From: Topomyia yanbarensis
Lineage: Eukaryota > Arthropoda > Insecta > Diptera > Culicidae
Reading direction: 5' to 3'
Assembly: GCF_030247195.1 (NCBI RefSeq)
Contig: NC_080671.1
Span: 206,458,397-206,522,396, forward strand
Length of the DNA: 64,000 bases
Shown: positions 41,832-54,000 of the stretch, in pieces
How the letters are laid out: every line of letters starts with the position of its first letter
Numbering within the stretch: position 1 is the stretch's first letter
The notes under the pieces: model-generated
The model's database searches: none
What the model saw: the letters and a program-made list of their open reading frames with translations, nothing else
What the model was told of the DNA's origin: nothing
Position numbers and translations under genes: made by a program

Positions 41832-42643
41832 CACTGAAACAAAGATCATGGTATAAACTACAATATTAGAGGTTTAAATTAAAAAGGTTGTACCAGTGAA
41901 TTTTGGTAGAAAATATATCATGCTTGACTTGAATATAATTCCCGTCATTTGTACTATGTACATTTCGACATAGAGACATGGTATTTCTTACTATTTCGTG
42001 GTAGTATAATGGTAATTTTTACTAAGCCTCTAATTACATCCAATGGTTAGAATTACCACATGCAAGATTATTTTCAAAATTGTTATCTGGTTGAAATTAC
42101 TATTGTTGTTTACCATGGTATATTACTAGTAATAGTAATATAGTTCATACTAGTATTTCATTTCTTTTAGTTGAAATAATAATTACAAGTTTATTTTCTT
42201 ACGATGTTATTTATTAAAGTAGGTTTTAACAATTCGCCTAATAGTTTTTATGATTATATATAAATCTTTCCTGTAGTCTCCATATCTCAATAGATTTTCG
42301 TCGGGCTGCAAAATAAAGCAATAAGAAATTTGTTTTATTTTTAATGCGAATCATTAGTATATTAGTATACTTACCGATGATGCACAGCAGATCATTCCTG
42401 ACTTCACATGATTTGTTTCATTCGAACAAAACAGCACTTTGGGTAACAATAAAAAAAAACCTAAAAAGCATGTAAGCAGAGACTAATAATTAGTCTCTGA
42501 TGAGTATTTCTTGAAACTGAATCGTAGTTTCAAGCATTTTCTGGTAGTTTGATAATTATTTCTAGTAAATCGTACTATTTATTGAAACTAGTTATTTCTA
42601 CCATGACTATATAGTTATCACTACCATGTATTTCTTTTCAGTG
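41832..42643. mobile_element. CACTG-ended element, 812 bp
   Basis: The ends are CACTGAAACAAAGATCATGG and CCATGTATTTCTTTTCAGTG, inverted over most of 20 bp. ACCATG/CATGGTA words recur throughout. The duplicated target is not clear because the next element abuts the right end. No coding. Confidence 0.6.
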
Positions 42644-42836
42644 CAGTTGAAAATCGAAATAGTGGACTTGCGCCTTTCGATCTTTCTCCTATTTTCAGCA
42701 TACGGAACTAAAGCGCAACTGGTGTAGATAACGCGCAAGTGGATTCTCTAACATGTACACAAGATGCGCTTTAGATGCCCACTCTGCAAATAGGGAAAAA
42801 ACGAAAGGCGCAAGTCAATTATTCGATTTTCCACTG
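42644..42836. mobile_element. Foldback MITE, about 193 bp
   Basis: The arms CAGTTGAAAATCGAAATAGT and GACTTGCGCCTTTCG are repeated in inverse at the right end (CGAAAGGCGCAAGTC, CGATTTTCCACTG). The two arms cover about 37 bp each with few mismatches. It directly abuts the preceding element. Confidence 0.65.
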
Positions 42837-42891
42837 CAATCAGAATAGTATCTTCGGCAAACTTTCTTAGAACTTTCTTGCCGATTTTTTT

Positions 42892-43498
42892 CACTGATGG
42901 AAAACCACACTATAAAACCAAAGGAAATTTAACATCATTTTCAAGTGCACTTACATGTTGAAAAGCAAATCAAATGATTTCCTTTCGAATTTCACATGAA
43001 AATCTATTAAAAAGAAGTTCATGTGCTATTTCAAATTATATTCATACTACTTTCACATGAATACGACATGTTTTACCATTGAATTTTGGTTGCCATGCTG
43101 TTGAGTCGCATATGACATTCATGTGAAAAACATATAGTGCATATCCATATGTAAAACAATTGATTTCGCCGATTCTTCTACCCATTAAATCTATAGGAAA
43201 ACTAATTGATATTCACGTGTAATTCATTTGGAAATCTTAGTCAGCGGTATTTCTTATGATATTAATGTGATTTTCACATAATGTTCGCAAGAATTCCACT
43301 TGAAAATCATGTTGCCCACACTCTATTAGATATTCAAATGACAAACGTATCATTTTCATGTGTTTTACAATTGAATCGATTCAAGTGTTTTCCACATGAT
43401 GTTAACGTGTCTAGTAAAGACGCTGAATAAGATAAGATAGAGATGGCGAGTCTTTATCCAGAGGGATTCAGCGTCTTTAGTGTCTAGTTTTTTCAGTG
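42892..43498. mobile_element. CACTG-ended element with TTCACATGAA words
   Basis: It starts CACTGATGGAAAACCACAC and ends TTTTTTCAGTG. Subterminal AACATCATTTTCAAGTG on the left has an inverse partner near 43370-43400. Words of the type TTCACATGAA/TTCATGTGAA occur at least six times. A 65-bp hairpin (AAAGACGCTGAAT...ATTCAGCGTCTTT) near 43417-43480 looks like a smaller insertion within it. Confidence 0.5.
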
Positions 43499-46249
43499 TT
43501 ATATTAGTTGAACTAGGGTGGTTCTTGTGGTTAGGGTGTTCAAAATATCAACTTCTTAGATATGTAAAATTCAGCTACATACCCGCATATTTGGTGACCA
43601 TTCCTGTAAGATAACCGCAATGGTATTTGGGCCTTAAAAAACCATTCCCTGAAGTTTCCTCTTATCATTAACGAAACAATAAACCAACGCTACCGGCAAT
43701 CATATTGACTATTCCACTTATGGTCAGCGCCACTTGTACCATTTGCCGAATAGGTCGTTAAGTAACGTTACCATTCAAAAATGCCGATTTCCTCGAACAA
43801 ATTTTAGGACATATTATAAGGGGAATGGTGATCTTATAATCCATTTTTGCTGTACTACATTGTTGTTGGATATAACAAGGTACATTAAATATTCTACTAT
43901 AAACATTTCTTCACCATGCTGTGCGATTAGTATAATCTTACACTATACACAATTCATTTAATGTTTTTTTACAATATGACAAATCGTGACGCAAAACAAA
44001 CATGGTACCATACCACAAATCGTTTCGATCATTTGGTGTATTGTGACCACAGATAACCATTTCTCGAATAGTACAGTTATAGTTTTCGAGTGACACTATG
44101 CCATGGGAAAATGTGATGAGTGTGTATAATAAACTACTTTATCGACACCATCAAATGCGGCAGATGTAAAATGAACTTTATAAATGTTTTTTTTCTGATT
44201 CACCCTAGAGCCTCTTCCCCCTTCCCCCTCCCCCCTCATCAGTTCGAATAACGTTTTTTATTGTATCGATTTATGGTAATCTGTGATTTGATTGCATGTC
44301 ATCCTCCATGTTCGGTTGTTGACATCTTATGGTGGTGGTACTGCCGCTTTTACCAATTGAGCTATTTCTGTAATCTTGTGGAACGTATTTTGGTCTTCAT
44401 AATAATCTAGCCACAATCGATTTTAGGAAGAGGGTAAATCGACATGGCATATACTAAGAAACTGTTGATGATTACGAATGACCATGATTGTAAGAGCTGA
44501 ATAATTACGGAGCATACCGTAAATGTTTGGAACTTCAATTCAAATCATTCCCTTAATTTTCCTTGAATTGGTTTAAGAGTAGGTTTGCGAGCCTTTCGGT
44601 GCTGGTGAGCTGTGTGTTTGATACAATACATTCATATATAATATATAAACCGTTGAATCTGGTTGGTTAGGCAAATCGAGAATCTGGATGATGCATCCGT
44701 TATTAGAATTGACCATCTCTCCTCGTCTTGACAGGTATAGCAACTTCCGGCAGCTGTGTACTTACGTTGTTAAAAAGACTCGTGATGTATACGAAAAATG
44801 TAATACATTTACATTGATCCACTTAAGAAAAAGGTATAAGCTCGGGTATTAGAGGAGGATTTGATATTCTTGAGTTGCTAGGACTGCAATACATGGTGTT
44901 TGCCCTTCTTTAGAAGTCCATCCTAAATTCGTGAAGCTCCTTCCTACTAACAGAATTTCTTTAAAGGCAGTGTTACGATGTGATATATTTTGCCATATAC
45001 GAAATTTGATTATGATTAGTTTTACCATTTGCTGAATGTGCTTATAAACAAATTGTTGCTATAGATGAAATGTGAATTAATCTAATCGACCTTCGCTGAG
45101 TAAAACATTATTGACAGCCTTGTGGATTCATTTCATCTTTTACAGAAAGGTATGAAGCTTTAGATTTTGTCCAAAAACGAAACCTGTGCGCCAAAAATTA
45201 AATTTGGAATTTCATTTATCCAACATAAATAATCTGATTTCCACTTGGTAAGAAATAATAAAGCATTAAAGCACTTTATCCGTGGAAAAATTATTATTTT
45301 TTTCCCAATAAATATGTGCAATAAACAAAAATTCGTAATTTCATTTCAACAACACATTCAATTCAATATAAAGGATTACTGAAAACTGTAATCAAATGAT
45401 TCGACTTGAGGTGATCATTATGGTAATCTTGTAAGAAAATTGTAATGATACACGTTTTTCTTTAAAGCAAACCTTACAGAACCATATGAAAACGACTACC
45501 ATCATTGTGACTTCAATTCAAATCGTTTCGATATATTTTTTAATAATCCTGCGGAAGCACTTCAATTTTTTTCTAACATACAATATTGTAGTATAACCAT
45601 TCCCTATATTGTAACAATAACTCGTATCTTTTTATAATTTCATATAATTTTACAGGAAAACGCATTTATCGTAATATCATAAATAGACCTTAACGTATGT
45701 GGTTACCATAGCTCTTATGATTTTTGTATAATATGGAGGATTCCAGATAAAGTTTTTATTTATGCGAGTAATGTTCTACAAAGTTATAAATCAATTAAAT
45801 TGAAGCAACTTTTCTGAAAAAAAACTATGTGGCTATCTCTAATGGTTCATGTGCTATGATTTTTTTTTCAATATTTAAGGTATGGTGGCTATTTAAAAAT
45901 TGGTTTTCTATTAGTATCTTTTTATGTGTTAGCTTCTCGCTAATACTTTGTTCTAGAGGTTTTTAGAACTATTGTAAATACACATTTTTGCCGAAGCAGT
46001 GAAGTTTCTATCTCTTTTGTTTGCATAGTTACAGGCGATTTTCAAAACAAAAATGGTTTTTTTTTTTCAAAGTTATATATCTTCCAACATTGCAAATGGA
46101 TTTTTAATCTTTTGATATCATTTGAAAGATCGAAACTTTTCTAGTTTTTGGTGAAAAAACTGCGGGAGCGTTATTTCTGTAAAATAAATATTTAATTTTT
46201 GAAAATGGTGTATTTTTCAACAAAAATCGTTCATAACTTTTCAAATATA
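43499..46249. other. 2.7 kb AT-rich DNA without recognisable genes
   Basis: No frame longer than about 75 codons and no domain. A pyrimidine run (TTCCCCCTTCCCCCTCCCCC) lies near 44212-44235. ACCAT/ATGGT words are frequent, reminiscent of the element at 41832-42643, so this may be an old relative. I see no tRNA or other RNA gene. Confidence 0.4.
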
Positions 46250-47210
46250 TGTCCTTCCGAAGCTACACGTGATACTGCGCACCTTCAAGTATGCCTCCCA
46301 TTGCAGTCAGCCGCTGGACACAACAGTTATGACGCAGTCATTCCCTCCGCATCGCAGCTTGTTCCCCTTCCAGTACATCCTGCTCTCCCCGCGCTATTTG
46401 CGGTGATAGTGATCATAGAGCCCGCAGTCCTGAAACTTGGTATGCAGCACGACACCTCTAACATGACATTGATGGTTTGCGGATTTACTATCAGAACGCG
46501 AGAGGGCTTAAGACGAAAATTGATGACGTGCATTTAGCTGCTGTGGACGGTGACTACGATGTTTGCGTCTTCACCGAAACATGGCTCGATGCGCGTATAA
46601 CATCAGTGCAGCTTTTCGGCGATGCTTACACCGTATACCGTGCAGACCGAAATAGTGGCAACAGTATTCGCAGACGTGGAGGAGGAGTTTTGATTGCTGT
46701 TTCCACCGCATTTGCCTCATGTGAGATTGATGTAGGTAGTTTAACCAGTGTTTGGGTTAGAATTACAACTCCATCGAGGAACTTTTATATTGGTGCTGTC
46801 TATATTCCTCCTGAAAAGCGACTCGACTGCAATATCATGCAACTTCACATGGATGCTGTGAATAACGCTTCTTCACAAGCTGGCGTGGATGGCGTGATGA
46901 TTGTCCTTGGTGATTTCAATCAGCCAGGGCTCATTTGGGTGCCTTTACGACACGGATACGCTTACCCAGACCCGATTGTTTCGCCAGTCGTTTGCTACTG
47001 GACGGATTTGCTTTCAACGGACTAAGTCAAGCAAGCATGATTCCTAACCACCAGTCACGCTTTCTGGATCTCGTCTTTGTTAGTGAAACTATTAAACCTG
47101 TATGTTCCGTCAATAAAGCATCCAGCGTGATTGTTCCACTTGACAACTTTCATCCCGCGCTTCAAATCTCAATTGGCACTATTCGATCGTTCAGTATGTA
47201 GAAACTCTTT
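46250..47210 (+). pseudogene. LINE C (Jockey-type) endonuclease region
   Basis: The frame reads LRIYYQNARGLKTKID (about 46477), CVFTETWLDARITSVQLFG, RRRGGGVLIAV, FYIGAVYIPPEKR and VLGDFNQPGLIW (the catalytic GDFN). It shifts frame near 46930 into LLDGFAFNGLSQASMIPNHQ, SRFLDLVFVSE and PLDNFHPALQI, ending at 47201. YYQNARGL and RGGGVLIAV point to the Jockey clade. About 200 bp upstream (46250-46476) is compositionally similar and may be the ORF1-ORF2 junction. Frameshifts make it non-functional. Confidence 0.8.
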
Positions 47211-49166
47211 CTATCGACCGTCTCAACTTTCGCAAAATTGATTTTGTAAAGCTGCACAGTTCTCTGTCGCAAATTGATTGGAGTGTACTGCTTGCCCAAG
47301 TGAGTGTTAATGCTGCAGTTGCCATCTACAAGCGACTACTACTAAACTGTGTTGAGACCTCAGTGCCTAAATGTCAGCCTCCTAGCAAGCCGCCCTGGTC
47401 AAACAGCACTCTTCGAAAGCTAAAACGTACTCGAGCAAAAATCCTACGTGCGTACACAAATCGACGGTGTCCTCTTTCTAAGCGCATGTTCACTTTAGCC
47501 AGTAATGAGTATCGTTGTTACAACAAGCTTCTGTACAAACGCTATGTAAACCGCATCCAGAACAATCTACGCCGAAACCCGAAGGGCTTTTGGTCATTTG
47601 TCAACACGAAGCGAAAAGAAACTGGACTTCCATCAAGGATGCTTTACGACGGCGAAGAAGCTACGACAACTGTGACGAAATGTACGCTGTTTGCCAGATT
47701 CTTCTCGAGTGTTTTTTCAACTGACTCACCAACCGCAATCGAACTCGAAAATGCCTCTCGTTCCTGCTTGTGCTGTTGATTGGGATGTGTTTACTGTCTC
47801 TGAACAAATGGTTATATCTACAATCCGGAAAACCAAGTCATCTTATGCACCCGGCCTCAGTGCTATACCTTCAACTGTATTGAAAAAATGTTCGGACTTA
47901 CTTGTAACACCACTTGCATATATTTTTAATCTATCGCTTCAGTAGCAAACGTTTCCTGAGGATTGGAAATGCTCAGTAATGTTCCCGGTATTCAAGAAAG
48001 GTGACATAGCGAACTATCGTGGAATCACTTCGCTATGAGTCGAATCTAAAGTGTTTCAATCATTTATCAACGAAGCGTTATTTTCTGCTTGTCGACACTA
48101 CATTAGTTCATCCCAGCACGGATTTTTCCTAGGACGTTCAGTCGAGACGAATCTCGTCTGTTTTACGTCATTTTGCACGGAACAAATGTCTAAGAAATTG
48201 CAGGTGGATACTATTTACACTGATCTAAAGGCAGCTTTTGATAGAGTTAATCATGAGATACTGATAACAAAGCTTGATAAGCTAGGGTGTTCTACTAGAT
48301 TCTGCCATTGGCTTCGATCCTACCTTGTGCACCGTGAAATCGTTGTTCAAATTGGCGATATTGTTTCAGAATCCTTTTTCAACACTTCTGGAGTTCCTCA
48401 AGGTAGTACGCTAGGTCTACTACTTTTTTCACCGTTCGTGAACGATGCGGTTTTCGTTCTAAGCCGTGGAAGAAAGGTGTTTTTTGCCGACGACTTAATT
48501 TTTTTTCTTGTTATACGGAATAAAGCCGATTGCCGTGAGCTACAGCATCTTATTGACACCTTTTATAGCTAGTGTGTAAGAAACATGATGGTCCTTAGCG
48601 TTGCAAAATGTTTTGTCATCAGCTATTATCGAACGAGAAATATGCTTACCTTCAACTATAACATCGCAGGAACTCTACCACAACGCGTTGACCACGTGAA
48701 GTATCTAGGAGCCATTCTTGATGATAAGCTAACGTATACTCATCACGTCTCAGCGACCATCGACAGAGCCAATCGTTTGCTGGGATTTATTTTCAAAATA
48801 TCCAACGAATTTCGGGATCCTCTATGCTTCAAGGCTCTTTATTGCTCATTGGTGCGCCCGCAGTTGGAATTTGCAAACGTCGTTTGGTGCCCGTATCAAG
48901 CTACGTGGAGCCTTAGGATCGAAGCAGTCCAGCGTAAATTCATACGATATGCGTTACGTGAATTGCCGTGGAACGATCCATTAAACCTGCCACCGTACGA
49001 GGACCGTTGTCGTGTTTTAGGACTTAATACTTTAACACGCCGGAGACATGCAGCGCAAGCTACCTTCGTGTCAAAGATTCTGCTGGCTGAATATGATGAT
49101 CCGGAGCTACTAGCGCAAATCAACCTCTACGCGCCTACCCGTTCTCTTCGCCCTGCTGCATTCTGA
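47211..49166 (+). pseudogene. LINE C (Jockey-type) reverse transcriptase region
   Basis: The linker KPPWSNSTLRKLKRTRAKIL leads to GFWSFVNTKRKETGLPSRML. After a frameshift near 47750 come SSYAPGLSAIPSTVLKKCSD, stops near 47945 and 48037, HGFFLGRSVETNL, IYTDLKAAFDRVNHEIL, GVPQGSTLGLLLFSPFVND and the catalytic FFADDLIFF near 48485. A stop near 48572 precedes the thumb-like DHVKYLGAILDDKLTYTHHV and the tail YEDRCRVLGLNTLTRRRHAA. The stop at 49164-49166 is followed by a Jockey-like 3' UTR to about 49460. The motif set is complete, but four or more breaks kill the gene. Confidence 0.85.
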
Positions 49167-49221
49167 AATGCGCAGCACTAACTACGCTACCAATAGTCCG
49201 ATTTTATGGCATATTCGTTTT

Positions 49222-49335
49222 TGACAGTGCACTACACCGGTGTAGTCGGTGCTACACTCATTCAAACTTGGGTGTAATCAGTCTATCTCTTTCTTTGCAC
49301 TACACCGGTGTAGCACCAAGAAAAAACGAAAACGC
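49222..49335. repeat. Pair of CTACACCGGTGTAG palindromes in LINE C 3' UTR
   Basis: GCACTACACCGGTGTAG occurs at about 49231 and again at about 49299. The 14-bp core CTACACCGGTGTAG is a perfect palindrome. A related GTGCTACAC half lies between them. The block interrupts the LINE C tail and may be a tiny MITE. Confidence 0.6.
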
Positions 49336-49744
49336 CATTAGCAATGAGTCGTCGCTTCAACGAGTTTGCTGAAATTTTTGACTTCGTCATGAACTCTTCG
49401 CAGTTTCGTCGTCATGTATTGTCACTATTTTAATTATGTTTAGTTTACCTTAGTTTAGTATAGTTCATTAAGACAAATTGTCAGTTGGACTTTTTTTATA
49501 CAAATACAAATAGACGAGATAATAACTTGCTACTTCAACAAAAATATTCGCCATACAAAGTTCTAAAAGTGCTGCAAAGTATTTACGATAAATCAATGTA
49601 TGAAATGATAAATGAGAAATAGTTTAGGGTGACCATACGTCCTGGTTTCCCAGGACATGTCCTGGGTTTTCACTGACTGTCCTGGTGTCCTGGGAAGTCG
49701 AGAAAAAAGCTTGGTTTGTCCTGGTTTTTCTCCTGTAAGCCTAA

Positions 49745-50991
49745 TAACAGGTATTCAATAAAAATGAGAGTTTTTTCAGTCATGTAGTTGAAAAATAAAA
49801 AAAAAATCTTCAACGAACTCAGAATTTTTTATTAAAAACATAATGTTTATTCTTCAAAAAAACGTCAATGAATATTAGAGAAGGGGCCCTGGTCAGCCGT
49901 ACGACGCAACTTAGTCGCGATGTTCTCACAAGAGCACTGGACGGCACTGACGTCCTTCTTCCGGATACAATTCCGGATCCTGGTAGTCAACTGCTTCGTA
50001 TCCTTGACTTGCCAATTATTTTTATACACTAAAAGACTGAGAGAACCGAAAAAACCCCAAAGGGATGGCACTGGGGCAAGTTAGTGGGGTTTCTTTCTTT
50101 CGGCACGTACGGTATCTTTTTCTGCTCAAGATACTCCAGCGTCTTCTTGGCGTAATGGGAAGACGTCTTGTCCGGCCAGAAGACGTACTTCCCAACCGCA
50201 TGATGCTCCTTTAAGAACGGCAGAAGAATTTTCTCAAGACACTTGTTGATTGATGGCCAGACCGCTCGGCTTGAACCACTGTTTTGAAATCCCTCTGTCC
50301 GATATGGCGATGTACAGCATAACATTTCTTTTAAATTTATGCCTAAACTTGTATTTTACTTCGGGGTGTGTGACCGACTTGTCGCTGGAATAGTAGCTGT
50401 CATTTCCTGGAATGTGGGTGCTCGAGAGCAACAACGTAACGCGGTATGTTTGTTCGTCATCCACCGGCACTGCGATTTCACTATCGCTATCTGCTCATCC
50501 GTGTCGTCGGGGGACCGAGTCTTCTTCCGACAGATGATGTCCTCCATCTTGAGGGCTCGGTGAATCAAGACCGGCATCACGCAAACTCGTTTCGTCCTTG
50601 TTATCGAACAGCTTTTTCAACGCTTCCTTCTTCCTCTTCTTCTTCATTATCTTTGCCGGTGACCGCTACCGGCCTTCCGCTCCACGCTCAGAGATGCCAG
50701 GATCTGGTAAACTGTACTCTTGGGCACGTTTTCGTCTCGAAAGTGGTCTACTGTAAACTTTTTTCCACGATGGCCAAGTGTTTCGTAAAATCGCACAACA
50801 CGCTCGCGGAGTACTTGCTGTTTCGACGCCATCTTCGATTGAACTGACAGCACCCGAGCGAAAAGAAACATGTCTCCCATTTATAGGGAGTCCCAAGAGC
50901 AATTCTCTGGGAGAGAAAAGAATTTACACTCTTTTCTTTAATTACAGAAAGGTATTGAAATCATTCTCATTTTTTATTGAACACCCGTTAT
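49745..50991 (-). mobile_element. ITmD37E-like mariner, decayed, nested in the hAT element
   Basis: The left end TAACAGGTATTCAATAAAAA and, in inverse, the right end TAACGGGTGTTCAATAAAAA form TIRs of about 28 bp with few mismatches. The transposase remnant lies between them on the minus strand. Flanking TA is present on the right; on the left it is one base out. Confidence 0.75.
49865..50832 (-). pseudogene. ITmD37E-type mariner transposase, frameshifted
   Basis: The transposase would cut and rejoin the element at TA sites. From an ATG at 50832 the frame gives an HTH region (MASKQQVLRERVVRFYETLG, ENVPKSTVYQIL). A frame change near 50650 leads to KTRSPDDTDEQIAIVKSQCR, then VDDEQTYRVT (first catalytic Asp), PGNDSYYSSDKS, WFKPSGLAINQQ, YVFWPDKTSSHYAKK (second Asp) and IPYVPKERNPTNLPQCHP. 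The acidic residue expected 38 positions after the second Asp is Gly (PFGVF for the usual PIEDFW). At least two frameshifts plus the lost residue make it dead. Total length is close to the usual ~330 residues. Confidence 0.82.
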
Positions 50992-52624
50992 ATTTCTAAT
51001 TATTGAGTTTTCGCTTTATTCACTCTGCTCCAGAGTACAACAAACAAAACTTAATACACTCGAATCTCTCAATTGTACCATTCGATGCATTTTTTAATCT
51101 CTCGGTAGTACCTCGTTATTTCTTTTTCCAACTTACTTTTTTACATGGAAATTGAAAAGAGGCGTTCGTATGTACTTACCATATGAATGAGCTGTAGTCT
51201 GTTTGCAACAACATTTGGCAATCGAACAAATCGATCCGATTCCAGTTGTGGACCAATCCGGCCGCTATCAAAGTCGATGAAGCAATGATTCCGGGATCCG
51301 AAAAATTTCCTTTAGTACCTCTAAGAAGACACATCGAAGTTTTGGCGATGCTGCTTTTTCTAGAGTTCTCTTGCAAGTTGCAGTTTTTCGTTTTACTGGA
51401 AATCCATTTCATAAAAAGGAAAATGGCGAAACAACAATAACTGTCGTGGAATAACCTTATTGAGCGCTCTCTCGAGCTGGTAATTATGGAACCCCTTTAG
51501 GATCAATACCAGTTCCTAATCAGTCTACTTTTCCATCTCAATCGGATCGGAAGCTACAATCGCGCTGCTTGTTAACAGTGCAGTGAATCAAACGAACGCT
51601 TCTACATACAGTCTGCCGTCTATATGTACCGCGCCAGCAAAGCAATCGAAAAATAACAGTTGTCCCAAGCCAGTGTGGAAAATAATGCACCGTTACTTTC
51701 ATTGATGCGGTATCGATCGTTTATTTAAAAATGATTGAAACTCAGCAGCAAAATTTGAACAATCTTCGATCCCATACAATGGTCGTTTATCCAATCCGCC
51801 CTTGTGTTCGCGAATTGGAATAATTAATAAACAATTAATACTCATAATGCGGTACTGATAGCATTTAAAACTTTGGCCATGGAGAAAAGTTTGGCTATGG
51901 GAAACAACATGCAACACATCGATGCGCATGTCAATGTTAGAATCCCATTTAGATTGACGAAGATAAGCCTGGTGTGAGCCTGCACGATCTAACCCCGCGT
52001 ACAACCAATAAATTCACTATTGATGTCGAAGTACGCAACGGTGAAAGTTTGAAACCTGGAGAAACTTTTTTCCAGGTATATCCAATGGTGTTCGTATCGT
52101 GAAAAGCAAATCTCAAATCACGCTGCGCACATATGAAGGACAGATCCCTACGTGCCAAACCATGTGCGAAAGCCTCTAATGAAACATCAACTGCGAGCAA
52201 ACCAAACAACATTAACTAAATCACCAACAACCAGAGTTGCAACTCAGCTACCGGCGAATGCTGGAACAACAGAATCTACACACAGCGTGTCCGATCATTG
52301 TGATACTTCTTACCAATGGTTGTCATTCGAGATTGCCAGATATAGCGCAGGGAAGCTACTTGGGACCGTTGATATTTCTGCTTTGCTTCAATGACGTGTA
52401 TTTAATGCTTAAAACTCCTCGCCTGTTCCTGCACAGACGATCTCATAATAATTCGTCTCGTTTGCTCAATTCAGAATTTCCGATTTCTCCAACAACACCA
52501 TGAAACTTTCGCTGGTGGTGGTGTAGCAAGAACTTCGCGTGTGTGTAAATCCTAAAAAGCACGGTGATCGAATTCCCACGAAATTTTTCTGGTAGAGCTC
52601 TTCCTCTCAGACCAACATAACTTT
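50992..52624. other. Interior of the hAT-type element, right half
   Basis: 1.6 kb without a long frame. Around 52080-52180 the + strand reads NGVRIVKSKSQITLR, then TYEGQIPTCQTMCESL, which faintly resembles the pre-knuckle part of some LINE ORF1 proteins; I give this little weight. Nothing else is recognised. Confidence 0.3.
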
Positions 52625-52779
52625 TTTACTGCCGAAGCTCTGCCTGCCCGACCCAAGATCTTTGTAACTGCCGAAAACCTGTGGAGAACGCACCGTCGAT
52701 TGATAGGTAACGGGGGAGGCAGTCCCCTTTCGACTGTCCTGGTTTTTTACTCGCCTCATATGGTCACCCTAAAATAGTT

Positions 52780-53075
52780 ATTTTAAGGGGTTACGTTTTC
52801 ATCGCTCAATATCTTATGGTAAAATCAACTGAGAAATAGTCAATGTATGTGATAATGCCGAATGTCATGCCAATTCTATTGGATTTGTAAACGTTTTTGA
52901 AAGAACAGTCTACCGTACATCTAAATGGTACAGTGGATTTACAGTAGTGTTAGCTGCAAACTATCGTTAATTCTAAATCGGCCAACAAAAGTTATCTATG
53001 CTCACTTAAGTAAATCCTTTTTGGTTTGGACTAGTGCTCAAAACGAGTGCTAGAAAGAAAGTGCTTTACTACACT
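52780..53075. other. Unassigned AT-rich spacer
   Basis: No gene, repeat or terminal structure seen between the hAT element and the small MITE. Confidence 0.4.
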
Positions 53076-53215
53076 CTTAGAAAAAAGTAAGCTTTTATGC
53101 TTAAAATTTAATCATTTTCCGGTTTGCCTTATTTAGTTTGGAAATGATTAAATCGGGTTTAGTCATGGTGCAAACTATTCTCGATTTAGTTTTCCAATGA
53201 TTACTTTTTTCTAAG
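53076..53215. mobile_element. 140-bp MITE with CTTAGAAAAAAGTAA ends
   Basis: CTTAGAAAAAAGTAA on the left and TTACTTTTTTCTAAG on the right are a perfect 15-bp inverted pair. Words AATCATT/AATGATT continue the symmetry inside. The target duplication is not clear. No coding. Confidence 0.75.
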
Positions 53216-54000
53216 GCGGTCGGGGAACCAGTTGAAAATAAAACCAGATCTAGAAGAACAAGAACTTCAAAACTAAACAAGAAGTCAACAATATGAAATT
53301 TTCCGATTTATTTATTAGACCCCTGCTATAATTGAAATGAAATAAACATAAACATCGGTTTCGGAAAATACGGCAACTCATCAGTCCGGGTGTGTGTTGA
53401 TTCTGGCTTGTCTGCAGATCGCCTGGTGGTTGTTTTGGTTTGCGGATTTGGTGCTATAGGCGTGTTAGGTCATCGGTTGCTCCTACCGCGATTGTACTTT
53501 CGACATGGACATTCCGACCGGAACAGGCATGTTGTCCTGGGGGAATTGTAACTAATCAGGGTGTGAGTATGAGTGAGCATGGTCAACAGCGGGGTCCTCA
53601 ACCCGTTCATCATGCTACATACCGGACCTGCGTGAAGGAGTAAACAAAATATGAATCAATTAATTAACCGGAACAAAGGATATTTAATAATGAAAATAAA
53701 ACGTAGCAGGGAAACGATGTAATCATGTACTCTGAAGGAGTTATAATGACCATTTAACGCACCAGGCTTGATTCCAATGCTGCTTAAACAGGATTACTGT
53801 CGGTCAATTCCCGGAAGTGTTTCACGGAAAGCCGTTTCTCGGAATGTACTATATCTCCGGATACCATCAATCGGAAAATCGAACCAAAATTAAAATCCGA
53901 CATGTATATTCCGGGAAATGGTATATCCATTTCTTTCCACACCTCAGTTTGTTGAATGCCTTTGCAGAAGGATTTCGATCGAAACTAAAAATTCGACCCT
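53216..54000. other. Unassigned single-copy-looking DNA
   Basis: About 785 bp without repeats that recur in this window and without a convincing gene. The longest frame is 67 codons (53440-53643) with no recognised features. Confidence 0.35.

Larger units (their letters stand above)
49625..52771. mobile_element. hAT-type element, 3.15 kb, carrying a mariner
   Basis: The termini TAGGGTGACCATA and TATGGTCACCCTA are inverted and differ only beyond 13 bp. A perfect 8-bp duplication, AAATAGTT, flanks them at 49617-49624 and 52772-52779. TCCTGG/CCAGGA words repeat near both ends. No hAT transposase is recognised inside; the left half is a nested ITmD37E-like mariner (49745-50991). It is therefore a non-autonomous carrier. 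Confidence 0.85.

Noticed and set aside
41555..41869. Overlapping frames on both strands in the CTGCCAG-rich element
   Set aside because: Frames on both strands arise from the repeated GC-rich word; no domain and no homologous pair.
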